64,000 nt of DNA from REEB95 sp963785735 (GTDB lineage Bacteria; Pseudomonadota; Alphaproteobacteria; ATCC43930; CGMCC-115725). Position 1 is the stretch's first letter. Every line of letters starts with the position of its first letter. Location of the stretch: the NCBI GenBank assembly GCA_963785735.1, contig CAWAWJ010000001.1, positions 2,046,001-2,110,000 of the forward strand. The letters are read 5' to 3'. The notes beneath the pieces were generated by a model. It saw only the letters and a list, made by a program, of their open reading frames with translations. It made no database searches and had not been told where the DNA came from. Positions 29,001 through 36,237 of this stretch are shown here, piece after piece. The translations under genes and the position numbers were made by a program.

Positions 29001-29056
29001 CCCCGCCGGGCCCCGCCGGGCGAAGCCCGGCTAGCCAACGAGTTACCCGGCTAGCC
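29001..29056. repeat. Short direct repeats after the lipoprotein gene
   Basis: CCCCGCCGGG occurs twice in tandem at 29001-29020, and CCCGGCTAGCC occurs at 29026-29036 and again at 29046-29056. They fill the spacer between aroG and the 3' end of the proline-rich lipoprotein gene, the second pair overlapping its stop. Function is unknown. Confidence 0.5.
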
Positions 29057-30090
29057 GACTATAGGTATAAGCGGGCGGGCCGGCGGCGGCGGCGCGGCCA
29101 TTCCCGGGGGGTATGGAGGCCGCGGCGGGCGGCAGATAGGCGAAGCAAAAGCCCTGGCGGCGCAGGGCCTGCTGGGCGTCGCGGTAGTCGAAATAGCCGT
29201 AAAGCCACAGCGCCGCCTCGCCGCGCTGGATGCGGTCCCAATCCGGCTCGGGCACGTTGTTGGGGCGCTCAATCGAGAATTGCTGCCGCGGCTCCACGTT
29301 GAGGGGTGCCGCCAGGCGCGCCGCCGCCCCGGCGGGGTAGCTCGGCATGGGCGGCAAAGCGCGCTCGACCGCGACCGTCAGGCATTGGCTCTCGATCACG
29401 GCCGTTTCGCGCCCCTGATTGACGAAACGCAGGACGCAAGAATTCCGATCCCCGTCCGATGGTGAGGCCGGAGCGGGCAAAGGGCGGGCCGGTTCCGCTT
29501 TCCGGCGCTTGTGGCGGGGGCGCGGGCGGCGGCCTTGGTCCAGGACCGGACAAACCGCCGGGTGGGCCGGCGGTGTTGCCCGGCGGCGGCTCGGATCGCC
29601 CGCGCGTTAAGAGCCACAGCAGAATGAGCAGCAGGATCAGCAATCCCAGATCGACATACCAATAATCCCGCCAATCCTCGATCACGGCCAAAGCCGAGGC
29701 CATTAATCCCGGCTGGGCAACGGGCGCCGGCTGCGGCGGCGCGGGTGGCGGCGTGGGCGTGGGCGCGGGCGGCGGTTCCACCGGCGCGGGTCCGGGCGCT
29801 TGCGCCGGCGTCATCACCGGGGCCGGAGCCGGCGGCGGCGCGGGATTGGCCGCCGGATGTTGCGGCGGCATCATCGCCGCCATGGCGGGCGCCGGTTTTT
29901 TCACGACGGGCGGAACGGTTGCCGGTTTTTTCACGGCCATTGCCGGGGGTGCGGCATGCATAGTCGCGGCTTGCGGCGCGGCGGGTGGTGCTGCTTGCGT
30001 CACCGCTGGCGGCGGCGGCGCAACCGGCGCCGTGGCGGCGCAACCGCTCGCGGCGATCAGCAATCCCAAGAGGCAGAAAATACGCAACAT
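29043..30090 (-). CDS. Proline-rich lipoprotein with one membrane helix (one frameshift)
   Basis: The N-terminus MLRIFCLLGLLIAASGC is a lipoprotein signal peptide with a lipobox ending in Cys17. A long Pro/Ala/Lys-rich stretch follows, then DYWYVDLGLLILLLILLWLL, a single membrane helix, then another proline-rich linker. At about 29440-29470 an extra base shifts the frame between FARSGLTIG and DRNSCVLRFVNQGRET. The C-terminal domain continues as ESQCLTVAVERALP to FCFAYLPP, with three cysteines. Removing one base gives 348 residues. No family is recognised; the layout suggests an envelope-spanning or anchored sensor or adaptor. Confidence 0.6.
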
Positions 30091-30142
30091 GCCTTGGCCG
30101 TCCCCCTGACGGTCCGGGCTTCTACCCGGCAAATGTTTTGCA

Positions 30143-30171
30143 ACTATAATATGTTACGGCGATTCTGTCAT
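30143..30171 (-). promoter_or_regulatory. Promoter for the lipoprotein gene
   Basis: On the minus strand, ATGACA (30166-30171) and TATAGT (30143-30148) are 17 bases apart, a good sigma-70 match. Start of transcription would be near 30136, about 45 bases before the ATG at 30090. A TATAAT on the opposite strand at 30145-30150 lacks a matching -35. Confidence 0.55.
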
Positions 30172-30227
30172 CCGGACCGTGGGCGGCCCGGGCGGGGCGC
30201 GTTAACGATTTGGGCGGAGAGATTTCC

Positions 30228-30935
30228 ATGCGCTACGAGCTTTATTACTGGCCCGACATCCAGGGCCGCGGCGAGTTCATCCGCCTGGCGCTGGAAGAGG
30301 CGGGCGCCGAATACGCCGATATCGCGCGCGGGCGTGGCGGCTCGGCCGCGCTGATGAAGCTGTCCGGGGGCGAGGCCGCCCACCCGGTTTTCGCGCCGCC
30401 TTTCCTCAAGGCGGGCAAGCTGGTGATCGCGCAAACCGCCAATATTCTGATGTATCTGGGCGGACGCCACCGCCTTGCGCCCAAAAGCGAGGCGGGAATT
30501 CTCTGGGCCAACCAGCTTCAGCTCACGATATCCGATTTCCTGGCCGAGATTCACGACACCCACCACCCGATCTCCTCGGGCCTCTATTACGAAAACCAGC
30601 GCGGCGAGGCCAAGCGCCGCGCGGCCCTATTCCTGAAAGACCGCGCGCCGAAATTCTTGAACTATTTCGAGCGCACGCTCGATGGCAATGGCGGCAAGCA
30701 TCTCGCCGGCGCGAAATTGTCCTATCCCGATCTCTCGCTGTTCCAGATCGTCGCGGGCTTGCGTTACGCTTTTCCGCGCGCCATGACCGATCTGGAGAAA
30801 AAACTGCCGCGCGTGGCGCAATTGCATGACGAAGTCGCGGCGCGGCCGCGCGTCGCCGCTTATCTCGCCTCGCCCCGCCGCATTCCCTTCAACCGGCAGG
30901 GCATTTTCCGGCATTACCCGGAACTCGACGCCTGA
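30228..30935 (+). CDS. Glutathione S-transferase family protein
   Basis: A 235-residue GST. The thioredoxin-like N-terminal domain starts MRYELYYWPDIQGRGEFIRLALEEAG, with a tyrosine in the catalytic area and the PPFLKAGKLVIAQTANILMYLGG glutathione-binding segment (cis-Pro and Gln-Thr before the helix). The C-terminal helical domain contains KLSYPDLSLFQIVAGL. The ATG at 30228 is preferred to the start 18 bases upstream since it begins at the first beta strand. The pattern is closest to sigma-like or nematode-type GSTs. It is convergent with glutathione reductase, 4 bases away. Confidence 0.88.
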   Translation: MRYELYYWPDIQGRGEFIRLALEEAGAEYADIARGRGGSAALMKLSGGEAAHPVFAPPFLKAGKLVIAQTANILMYLGGRHRLAPKSEAGILWANQLQLTISDFLAEIHDTHHPISSGLYYENQRGEAKRRAALFLKDRAPKFLNYFERTLDGNGGKHLAGAKLSYPDLSLFQIVAGLRYAFPRAMTDLEKKLPRVAQLHDEVAARPRVAAYLASPRRIPFNRQGIFRHYPELDA

Positions 30936-30939
30936 GAAG

Positions 30940-32335
30940 TCAGCCCTCGGCCCCGACCTTGAATGAGGGAACCGGACCCGGCTCCGGCGTCTTGCCGCGC
31001 ATGGTGATGAATTCCTCGGCCGAGGTCGGGTGGATGCCGATGGTCCGGTCGAATTGCCGCTTGGTCGCGCCGCAATTAAGCGCCACCGCCAGCCCGACCA
31101 CGATCTCGGGCGCGTCGTCGCCCACCATGTGGCAGCCGAGCACGCGGTCCGAAGCGCGGTCCACCACCAGTTTCATCATGGTGCGCTCCTGGCGGCCCGA
31201 GACCGTCGACTTCAAGGGGCGGAAGCGCGAATGATAGACGTCGATATCGGCGCCCTTGGCGCTCGCCTGCTCCTCGCTCAAGCCCACCGTCCCCACCGGC
31301 GGGATGCTGAAAACGGCGGTCGGGATGTTGGCGCGGTTGAGGCTTAACTTGTTGTTATTAAACAATGTTTCGGCGAGCGCCCGGGCCTCGGTAAATCGCC
31401 ACCGGGGTGAGGTTGATCCCGTTCGACACGTCGCCCACGGCAAAGATATGCGGCACCGCGCTGCGCGACCATTCGTCGATATCGACCCGCCCATCCTGGG
31501 TGAGCTTCACCCCCGTCTCTTCGAGCCCGATGCCCTTGGTGTTGGGGGATCGGCCGGTGGCGTACATGACCTTGTCGGCTTCAAGCGACCCGCCCGCTTT
31601 GGTCGAAAGCTTCAAGCCCTTTCCCGCCTGGTCGATGCGGGCGATTTCGGTGCGCGGGTGAAGCTTCAAGCCGCGATGGCGGAAATTCTCCCCCACCGCC
31701 GCGCGCACGTCGTGGTCGAAACCCCGCAACACTTCCTCGCCGCGATAGACCAGATGGGTTTCCGCGCCCAGGCTCGAAAAAATCCCGGCGAATTCGACCC
31801 CGATATAGCTCGAGCCGACGATGACAATGCGCTTCGGCAGTTCTTTCAGGTCGAGCGCCTCATTGGACGAGATCACATGTTCGATGCCCGGTATATCGGG
31901 CGTCACCGGGTGGCCGCCGGTCGCGATGAGGATATGGGCGGCGGTGTAGCGCTTGCCGGAAACTTCAACCGTGTGCTGATCAACGAGCCGCCCGCGCCCT
32001 TCGATCGTCCTGACGCCGGAATCGGAGAGCAGCTTGCGGTAGATCCCCTCGAGCCGGCCGATCTCCATGTTCTTGGCGGCGATCAGGCTCGGCCAATCGA
32101 AACTCTTGCCCTTGAGGCGCCAGCCATAGGCCTCGGCGTCCTTGAGGTCGTCGGCGAAATGCGCGCCATAGACCAAAAGCTTCTTCGGCACGCAGCCGCG
32201 GATGACGCAGGTGCCGCCCCAGCGGCTGTCCTCGCAGATCGCCACCCGCGCGCCGTAGCTCGCGGCGCGGCGCGATCCCGCCACGCCGCCCGAGCCGGCG
32301 CCGATGGTGAAAAGGTCGAAATCGTAGGACGCCAT
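30940..32335 (-). CDS. gor: Glutathione-disulfide reductase (one frameshift)
   Basis: Gor reduces oxidised glutathione with NADPH. From MASYDFDLFTIGAGSGGV the protein runs through the redox motif GGTCVIRGCVPKKL, the second nucleotide-binding motif IVIVGSSYIGVEFAG and the FAD site HIFAVGDVSNGINLTPVAI. At 31393-31395 one extra base in a TTT run (AAA on plus) shifts the frame before EARALAETLF. The dimerisation domain then continues with PVGTVGLSEEQA and the active-site IGIHPTSAEEF. Removing one base gives 464 residues, normal for Gor. It is convergent with the neighbouring GST. Confidence 0.92.
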
Positions 32336-32352
32336 GATCGCTCGCCCGGGAT

Positions 32353-32616
32353 TTACGTCGCCGGCGGATCGAGCCGCGCATGGAGCGCGTCGAGCCGGTT
32401 CAGGATTCTGAGGATCACCGCATAGCCGACATAGACATAGAAGAAATAATTGACCACCGGAACGAGCGACAGCGCCACCCACAACACGGCGCTATGGCCC
32501 AGCCTCCGGGCGATGAAGCCGTTGCCCACCGCCATCCCCAGCCACAGCAGCAACACCATGACGGTGAAGGCCGGGACCAGCGCCACCATCGTGTCCGCCA
32601 TCGTGTCGTCCATCAT
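32353..32616 (-). CDS. Small hypothetical membrane protein
   Basis: An 87-residue protein with two membrane helices, about residues 10-33 and 42-66, and a basic C-terminal tail RILNRLDALHARLDPP. The aromatic-rich VVNYFFYVYVGYAV in the second helix is not what random frames give. It lies 17 bases upstream of the gor start on the same strand and may share its transcript. No family or function is recognised. Confidence 0.6.
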   Translation of the reverse strand: MMDDTMADTMVALVPAFTVMVLLLWLGMAVGNGFIARRLGHSAVLWVALSLVPVVNYFFYVYVGYAVILRILNRLDALHARLDPPAT

Positions 32617-32660
32617 GGAATTCGCCCTCTATCGCCCCCGCGCGGGAAACCAGCAACCAG

Positions 32661-32790
32661 CGTAGCACAGCCGAGGGCCGGGTCTTTAGGCCCGAGGCGT
32701 CGTGCGAAGCAGTAAAGGTCCATAGCACAGCCGAGGGCCGGGTCTTTAGGCCCGAGGCGTCGTGCGAAGCAGTAACAGTCCGTAGCACAG
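32661..32790. repeat. 60-bp tandem repeat, just over two copies, of the dispersed family
   Basis: Two near-identical 60-base units at 32661-32720 and 32721-32780 differ at about three positions, with the start of a third at 32781. Each contains a hairpin-forming GGGCC / GGCCC pair and the GCGTCGTGCGAAGCA core shared with the other intergenic repeats in the window. The array occupies the spacer between two small membrane protein genes. Confidence 0.85.
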
Positions 32791-32808
32791 GGCCGCGATG
32801 CCGGCGCT

Positions 32809-32964
32809 CTAGCCCCGCGCGGACCAGAGCAGCATGACGGCGCCCGCGATCAGCAGCGCCACGCCGATCGCCATCTCCTGCGTGCCGCCCGGCCGGAACA
32901 ATATGAAGAAGCCGGCCACGGTCAGCGTGCCCCCGGCCAGCTTCTTCGCCATCGCCCCGTTCAT
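32809..32964 (-). CDS. Very small membrane protein
   Basis: A 51-residue protein, MNGAMAKKLAGGTLTVAG and so on, with a likely helical hairpin (about residues 8-24 and 29-47). The ATG overlaps the stop of the upstream 98-residue membrane gene (ATGA), so it is probably its coupled partner. It ends just before the 60-bp repeat array. No function recognised. Confidence 0.55.
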   Translation of the reverse strand: MNGAMAKKLAGGTLTVAGFFILFRPGGTQEMAIGVALLIAGAVMLLWSARG

Positions 32965-33257
32965 GTGGCGCCATCGCGCGCCGCGCCGTCGCGCGGCAAA
33001 AGCACGATGCGGAAATCGCGGTATTGTTTCCTGAGCGCCATGCGCACGGCGATAAGGGTCCAGGCGATGCCCACGGCGGTGCCGATAGCGAGATAGAACG
33101 GCGAGGCCTGGCTCGAATCCCAGTCCGAAAAGGCGAGCGCCACGCCCAGCACGGCGCCCAACGCGCCGCCCGTGACCAGGCCTCCGGCGATCGCGCGCCA
33201 TTCGATCAGCCACCACACGCGCAAGACGCGGGCCCAGGTCACTTCCAGTTCTTGCAT
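32961..33257 (-). CDS. Hypothetical membrane protein
   Basis: A 98-residue protein starting MQELEVTWARVLRVWWLIEW with two membrane helices, about residues 20-43 and 54-75, and a basic C-terminal tail RKQYRDFRIVLLPRDGAARD. GGGGGAGGACAAAC precedes the ATG at 33257, a strong ribosome binding site, so the longer frame beginning at 33350 is rejected; its extra residues come from a repeat. Function is unknown; it overlaps the 51-residue gene downstream. Confidence 0.65.
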   Translation of the reverse strand: MQELEVTWARVLRVWWLIEWRAIAGGLVTGGALGAVLGVALAFSDWDSSQASPFYLAIGTAVGIAWTLIAVRMALRKQYRDFRIVLLPRDGAARDGAT

Positions 33258-33289
33258 GTTTGTCCTCCCCCCTCGAGATCGATTTTCCA

Positions 33290-33345
33290 GCGTAGCATAG
33301 GCAAAGCCCCGATTGGACTTCGCCGTCATGCGAAGCAAAACATGG
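33290..33345. repeat. Copy of the dispersed intergenic repeat
   Basis: Diverged copy with AGCATAGGCAAAGCC at the left and CCGTCATGCGAAGCA at the right, in the same orientation as the 32.7-kb array. It fills the gap between the terminase-like gene and the small membrane genes. Confidence 0.55.
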
Positions 33346-33346
33346 A

Positions 33347-34090
33347 TCAAGCTCCGCTTGGCTTGTCACCGCTTCCGTCGTTCCGCTGTTTCTGGGCCTT
33401 CTCCCGCTCCTGCTCCTCGGCATAGCGATCGATGACGGCGCGCAGCTTGGCGCGGGCGCTTTGGGCCAGATCCTCTTGCGACGGGTAATTCATCGGCGGA
33501 CCGGCGGCTTGCTTGGCGGGCCCTCGCGGCGGGAACAGCCCGAGATGCCGGGCCAGGCTGTCGAGCGCGCGCTGCTTGCTGTGGAGGCGGATGCACGCCC
33601 CGTCCTTGCCGCCCGAGAGCGAGGCTATCGCCGCCCGGTCGTCCTCGGCGATCTCGCCCCAGGGCTTGAGCATCAGGCCGTTCTGCCCCCATGCCGCCAC
33701 CCGGCCCAGATCGGAAAAGGCCAGCCGCGCATATTCGGCCAGCACGCGCGAGGCCTCGACATGAGCGGCGCGCGCCTGCGTCTCGCGGCCCCGTTCGATG
33801 GCGCGCGCCACATTGGGCAGGCGTTTCAAATAGCAGGCGAGCTCGATCGCGCTTTTGGCCGAATATCCCGCGCGGATCGCGGCCGCGCGGCCCTCGCCGA
33901 GGATCAGATACTGCTCGACGAAACGCCGCTGGCGCTGATTGAGCGGCTTATCCGCCGGCGGCTTTTTGCGGACGCGTCGCAAAGCCGAGGGCCGAGCCTG
34001 AGCCTGTCGAAGGATCGGGCCCGAAGCGTCCTGCGAAGCAAATACAGAGTTTTCGTGCGGCGGATTATTGCCGTCAGTCTGGGCAGGCAT
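33347..34090 (-). CDS. Terminase small subunit-like protein
   Basis: A 247-residue protein whose middle matches phage terminase small subunits: LNQRQRRFVEQYLILGEGRAAAIRAGYS, then SAIELACYLKRLPNVARAIERG, the helix-turn-helix part that recognises packaging sites. The C-terminus has the coiled, charged RYAEEQEREKAQKQR. The first 45 residues include translated repeat DNA (33978-34045). GGAG lies 7 bases before the ATG at 34090. No large terminase subunit, portal or capsid gene is near, so it is a phage relic or a domesticated regulator. Confidence 0.75.
   Translation of the reverse strand: MPAQTDGNNPPHENSVFASQDASGPILRQAQARPSALRRVRKKPPADKPLNQRQRRFVEQYLILGEGRAAAIRAGYSAKSAIELACYLKRLPNVARAIERGRETQARAAHVEASRVLAEYARLAFSDLGRVAAWGQNGLMLKPWGEIAEDDRAAIASLSGGKDGACIRLHSKQRALDSLARHLGLFPPRGPAKQAAGPPMNYPSQEDLAQSARAKLRAVIDRYAEEQEREKAQKQRNDGSGDKPSGA
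33978..34045. repeat. Dispersed repeat copy inside the terminase-like gene
   Basis: This copy has the usual flanks AGCCGAGGGCC and CGGGCCCGAAGCGTCCTGCGAAGCA but carries CCTGAGCCTGTCGAAGG in its middle (33997-34013), the palindromic unit found again between glmS and glmU. It is read in frame within the N-terminal part of the terminase-like protein, adding a short Gln/Ala/Arg segment. Confidence 0.7.
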
Positions 34091-34198
34091 CGGGGAGCTC
34101 CAAATAAAGCGCCCGGCTCCCCAGCAGACGCGGTTGCAATCGTTCTCTATTTGTACCATATTGAGGCGGGAAAGTCAAGCAAATATGGCATTTCTGAC

Positions 34199-34227
34199 TT
34201 GACAGTACTACGGGATACCCGTATATG
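34199..34227 (+). promoter_or_regulatory. Promoter and palindromic operator for brnT
   Basis: TTGACA (34199-34204) and TATATG (34222-34227) are 17 bases apart, and the last three bases of the -10 are the brnT start codon. Between them lies TACGGG-ATA-CCCGTA (34209-34223), a palindrome of the kind toxin-antitoxin repressors bind. If this promoter is used, brnT would need a downstream start; a weaker upstream pair, TTGAGG (34161) and TATGGC (34184), would instead give a normal 29-base leader with the palindrome as operator. Confidence 0.6.
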
Positions 34228-34503
34228 TCCGAACCGGTATTCGAATGGGACAAGGCCGCCGAGAATTACGCTAGGCACGGCGTGAGCTTCGAGGCTGCGA
34301 GATTTGCGTTCGACGATCCCTTCGCGATCATACAGATCGATGATCGGCACGATTACGGCGAAGAGCGATTCATCCTCGTCGGCATGGCGAAAGGCGTCCT
34401 CCTGGTGATTGCCCATACGGAGCGTGAGGACCACCTTCGGCTGATCTCGGCGCGCCGCGCGACCAAGCAGGAGCATGACATCTATGTCCGCCAAATTACC
34501 TGA
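34225..34503 (+). CDS. BrnT family toxin
   Basis: A 92-residue BrnT-type ribonuclease toxin. The conserved start VFEWDKAAENYARHGVSFEAA, the DRHDYGEERFILVG segment and the C-terminal HLRLISARRATKQEHDIY supply the RelE-fold catalytic positions. BrnT cleaves mRNA and is held by a DNA-binding partner that also represses the operon. Here the next gene is not the classic ribbon-helix-helix BrnA but a helix-turn-helix protein overlapping by 20 bases. A palindromic site covers the promoter. Confidence 0.88.
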   Translation: MSEPVFEWDKAAENYARHGVSFEAARFAFDDPFAIIQIDDRHDYGEERFILVGMAKGVLLVIAHTEREDHLRLISARRATKQEHDIYVRQIT

Positions 34504-34804
34504 CGGTATACGGCCGATGACGCCGAAAGGGATCGAGAAGGCGGCACGCTCCGATCCCGATAACCAGCCGCTGACCGAAAAGGATTTCCGGCGCATGCGG
34601 CGGGTGCCGCAAATCAAGGTTATCCGCCGCGCGCTCGGGCTGACGCAGGATGAATTCGCCGCGCGCTACCGCATCCCCATCGGCACGCTGCGCGATTGGG
34701 AACAGGGCCGCACCGAGCCCGACCAGCCGGCGCGGGCCTATCTCACCATCATCGCGCGCGACCCCGAGGGCGTGCGGAAGGCGTTGGGGGCGGCGCATGG
34801 CTGA
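34484..34804 (+). CDS. XRE-type helix-turn-helix antitoxin of BrnT
   Basis: A 106-residue protein with an N-terminal BrnA-like acidic/basic segment (KAARSDPDNQPLTEKDFRRM, likely the toxin-binding part) and a C-terminal XRE domain, ALGLTQDEFAARYRIPIGTL and RDWEQGRTEPDQPA. The ATG at 34484 has AGGAG ten bases upstream; one at 34475 is too close to it. Overlap with brnT by 20 bases and with the next HigA-type gene by 8 implies one coupled transcript. It probably represses its own promoter. Confidence 0.82.
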   Translation: MSAKLPDGIRPMTPKGIEKAARSDPDNQPLTEKDFRRMRRVPQIKVIRRALGLTQDEFAARYRIPIGTLRDWEQGRTEPDQPARAYLTIIARDPEGVRKALGAAHG

Positions 34805-35101
34805 GCGCCCCACCCGCGCCACGACCCATCCCGGCGAGATATTGCGCGAGGAATTCTTGAAGCCGCTCAAGCTGAGCGCCAATGCGCTGGCGGCGGAACT
34901 CCATGTTCCCGCCAACCGCATCAGCGCCATCGTCAACGGCACGCGCGGCATGACTGCCGACATGGCCATGCGGCTCGCGCGCTATTTCGACACCACGCCG
35001 GAATTCTGGCTCAACCTCCAGACCAGCACGATTTGACCAAGACGCGGATGGAGGTCGGCAAGGATATCGAGCGCCGGGTAAGGCCCCGGGTGGCGGCATG
35101 A
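34797..35101 (+). CDS. HigA/VapI-type antitoxin (frameshifted near the 3' end)
   Basis: The frame from 34797 encodes HPGEILREEFLKPLKLSANALA, then ISAIVNGTRGMTADMAMRLARYF and PEFWLNLQT, a typical HigA-type XRE antitoxin, and stops at 35036 after 79 residues. The usual C-terminus is present in another frame as DLTKTRMEVGKDIERRVRP, ending at 35101. A missing base near 35026-35030 explains the break. No HigB toxin is adjacent; it instead follows the BrnT partner. It may be a second, exchanged antitoxin in a three-gene unit. Confidence 0.7.
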
Positions 35102-35203
35102 AAATGGCGCGCACCATATTGGCGCAATAGAGCTCAAAAATCTCGTTGGGAGATTGCTTCGGATATTGCGCTTTCAGACTTTCCAAAATTACGTTTAGCA
35201 AAA

Positions 35204-35722
35204 TTAAACTGATGAGCGCCCCTGCTGGCCGGAATTGGCCCGGTTAGGAAGCTTTTCAAGAAATGCCATAATACGCTTTTTTACAGTATCGCTGTCTTTA
35301 AGTTCGCATTCCCATAACTCCAGCACGGACCATTTTAGGGTGTGAAGTTGTTTTTTAGATTCCGAATTACGCTTACGATTGCGTGTAATCTTCGCCAACC
35401 AATAATTGCGATTATGCTTTGGTGTGCGTGCACCACGCTTGCAATTATGCCCATGCCAAAAACAGCCATTAACGAAGATCACCGCATATCGAGATGGAAA
35501 AACAAGATCGGGCTTGCCCGGCAGATCTTTGCGATGGAGCCGATAACGATAGCCGAGGCCGTGGGTTAGCCGTCTTACAATCAACTCAGGAGAAGTATTG
35601 CGATCTTTGACGGCCCGCATGATGCGGCTGCGATGTTCATTCGTCGTCAGGTTCGCCTTCGGCGCGGATAACGGGAGGACCCTGTTGGAGGAATGCAGCA
35701 CGGTAAGCGTCCAATCGATCAA
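35204..35722 (-). CDS. vsr: Very short patch repair endonuclease Vsr
   Basis: Vsr nicks next to T:G mismatches that arise when 5-methylcytosine deaminates, so it accompanies cytosine-C5 methyltransferases. Seen here are RSRIMRAVKDRNTSPELIVRRL, YRYRLHRKDLPGKPDLVFPS with the catalytic aspartate, VIFVNGCFWHGHNCK with zinc and active-site residues, and VLELWECELKD at the end. The start is uncertain: TTG at 35722 or GTG at 35701 lie inside the upstream 72-residue gene, and the core begins around 35640. It is the last gene of the methyltransferase operon. Confidence 0.9.
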   Translation of the reverse strand: MIDWTLTVLHSSNRVLPLSAPKANLTTNEHRSRIMRAVKDRNTSPELIVRRLTHGLGYRYRLHRKDLPGKPDLVFPSRYAVIFVNGCFWHGHNCKRGARTPKHNRNYWLAKITRNRKRNSESKKQLHTLKWSVLELWECELKDSDTVKKRIMAFLEKLPNRANSGQQGRSSV

Positions 35723-35855
35723 AGTGCGCCGCCAAGGAGCGACGAAGCAACGGCGAATCTTTCACATTTAAAATGTAATCCACAAGCCTGCCGATATGTT
35801 CAATTTGCCGAGGCAATCGTAGCGCCGGCTCACGCCTGACTCCGGATGTCCTCAT
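35637..35855 (-). CDS. Hypothetical protein between the GIY-YIG and Vsr genes
   Basis: A 72-residue, charged, probably helical protein (LPRQIEHIGRLVDYILNVKD, SPLLRRSLAAHFDRLDAYR) with an acidic end EPDDE. It overlaps the GIY-YIG gene by 26 bases upstream and the Vsr reading frame downstream, the tight packing of a real operon member. No family is recognised. A small partner or specificity subunit of the nearby nuclease is a guess. Confidence 0.6.
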   Translation of the reverse strand: MRTSGVRREPALRLPRQIEHIGRLVDYILNVKDSPLLRRSLAAHFDRLDAYRAAFLQQGPPVIRAEGEPDDE

Positions 35856-36222
35856 CGGACATCACTTGCACCGTCTGCGCTGGCTCTGGGATTTGCCTTG
35901 GCATGGTGCGATTTAACTGAGGAATGTCGCCATTCATAAGCGGCTTGCGCTTGTCGAAAATTCTAAAGAGCACGGCTTCAAAACTCGGAATATCGGCAAG
36001 CGGCACAGGCCACGCCTTAACGTAAGCAATTTCCCATACGTCGATTTGACGATTGGCGATTATGTCTGATCGCGCGGATGTCAGATGCCTATTTACCCTT
36101 GCGCGAATGCCATCAACGCTTTTGCCAACGTAGATTGGAGTTTCATCGAGGTCACACAAGGCATAGACGCCAACTTCGTTTATTAGCTTTCGTAACGCCT
36201 TACGTCGATAAACCTGACTCAT
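35830..36222 (-). CDS. GIY-YIG nuclease family protein
   Basis: A 130-residue protein with a GIY-YIG nuclease domain: GVY at residues 18-20, YVGKS from residue 31, arginine-rich IRARVNRHLTSARSD, and the metal-binding glutamate in PSFEAVLFRIF. It has no UvrC-type extra domains. The size and the place right after a cytosine methyltransferase (15 bases) make it a candidate restriction endonuclease, as for Eco29kI-type enzymes, although a homing or repair role is possible. GC content is lower than in the flanking chromosome, suggesting transfer. Confidence 0.82.
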   Translation of the reverse strand: MSQVYRRKALRKLINEVGVYALCDLDETPIYVGKSVDGIRARVNRHLTSARSDIIANRQIDVWEIAYVKAWPVPLADIPSFEAVLFRIFDKRKPLMNGDIPQLNRTMPRQIPEPAQTVQVMSDEDIRSQA

Positions 36223-36237
36223 TCTTCGAGCGCCTGG

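Noticed and set aside
32661..32790. CRISPR-like array
   Set aside because: The 60-base units are directly adjacent without unique spacers, so this is a simple tandem repeat.
32492..33423. Longer ORFs covering the 32.5-33.4 kb repeats
   Set aside because: Their extra residues are translations of the dispersed repeat; better starts with ribosome binding sites exist inside.
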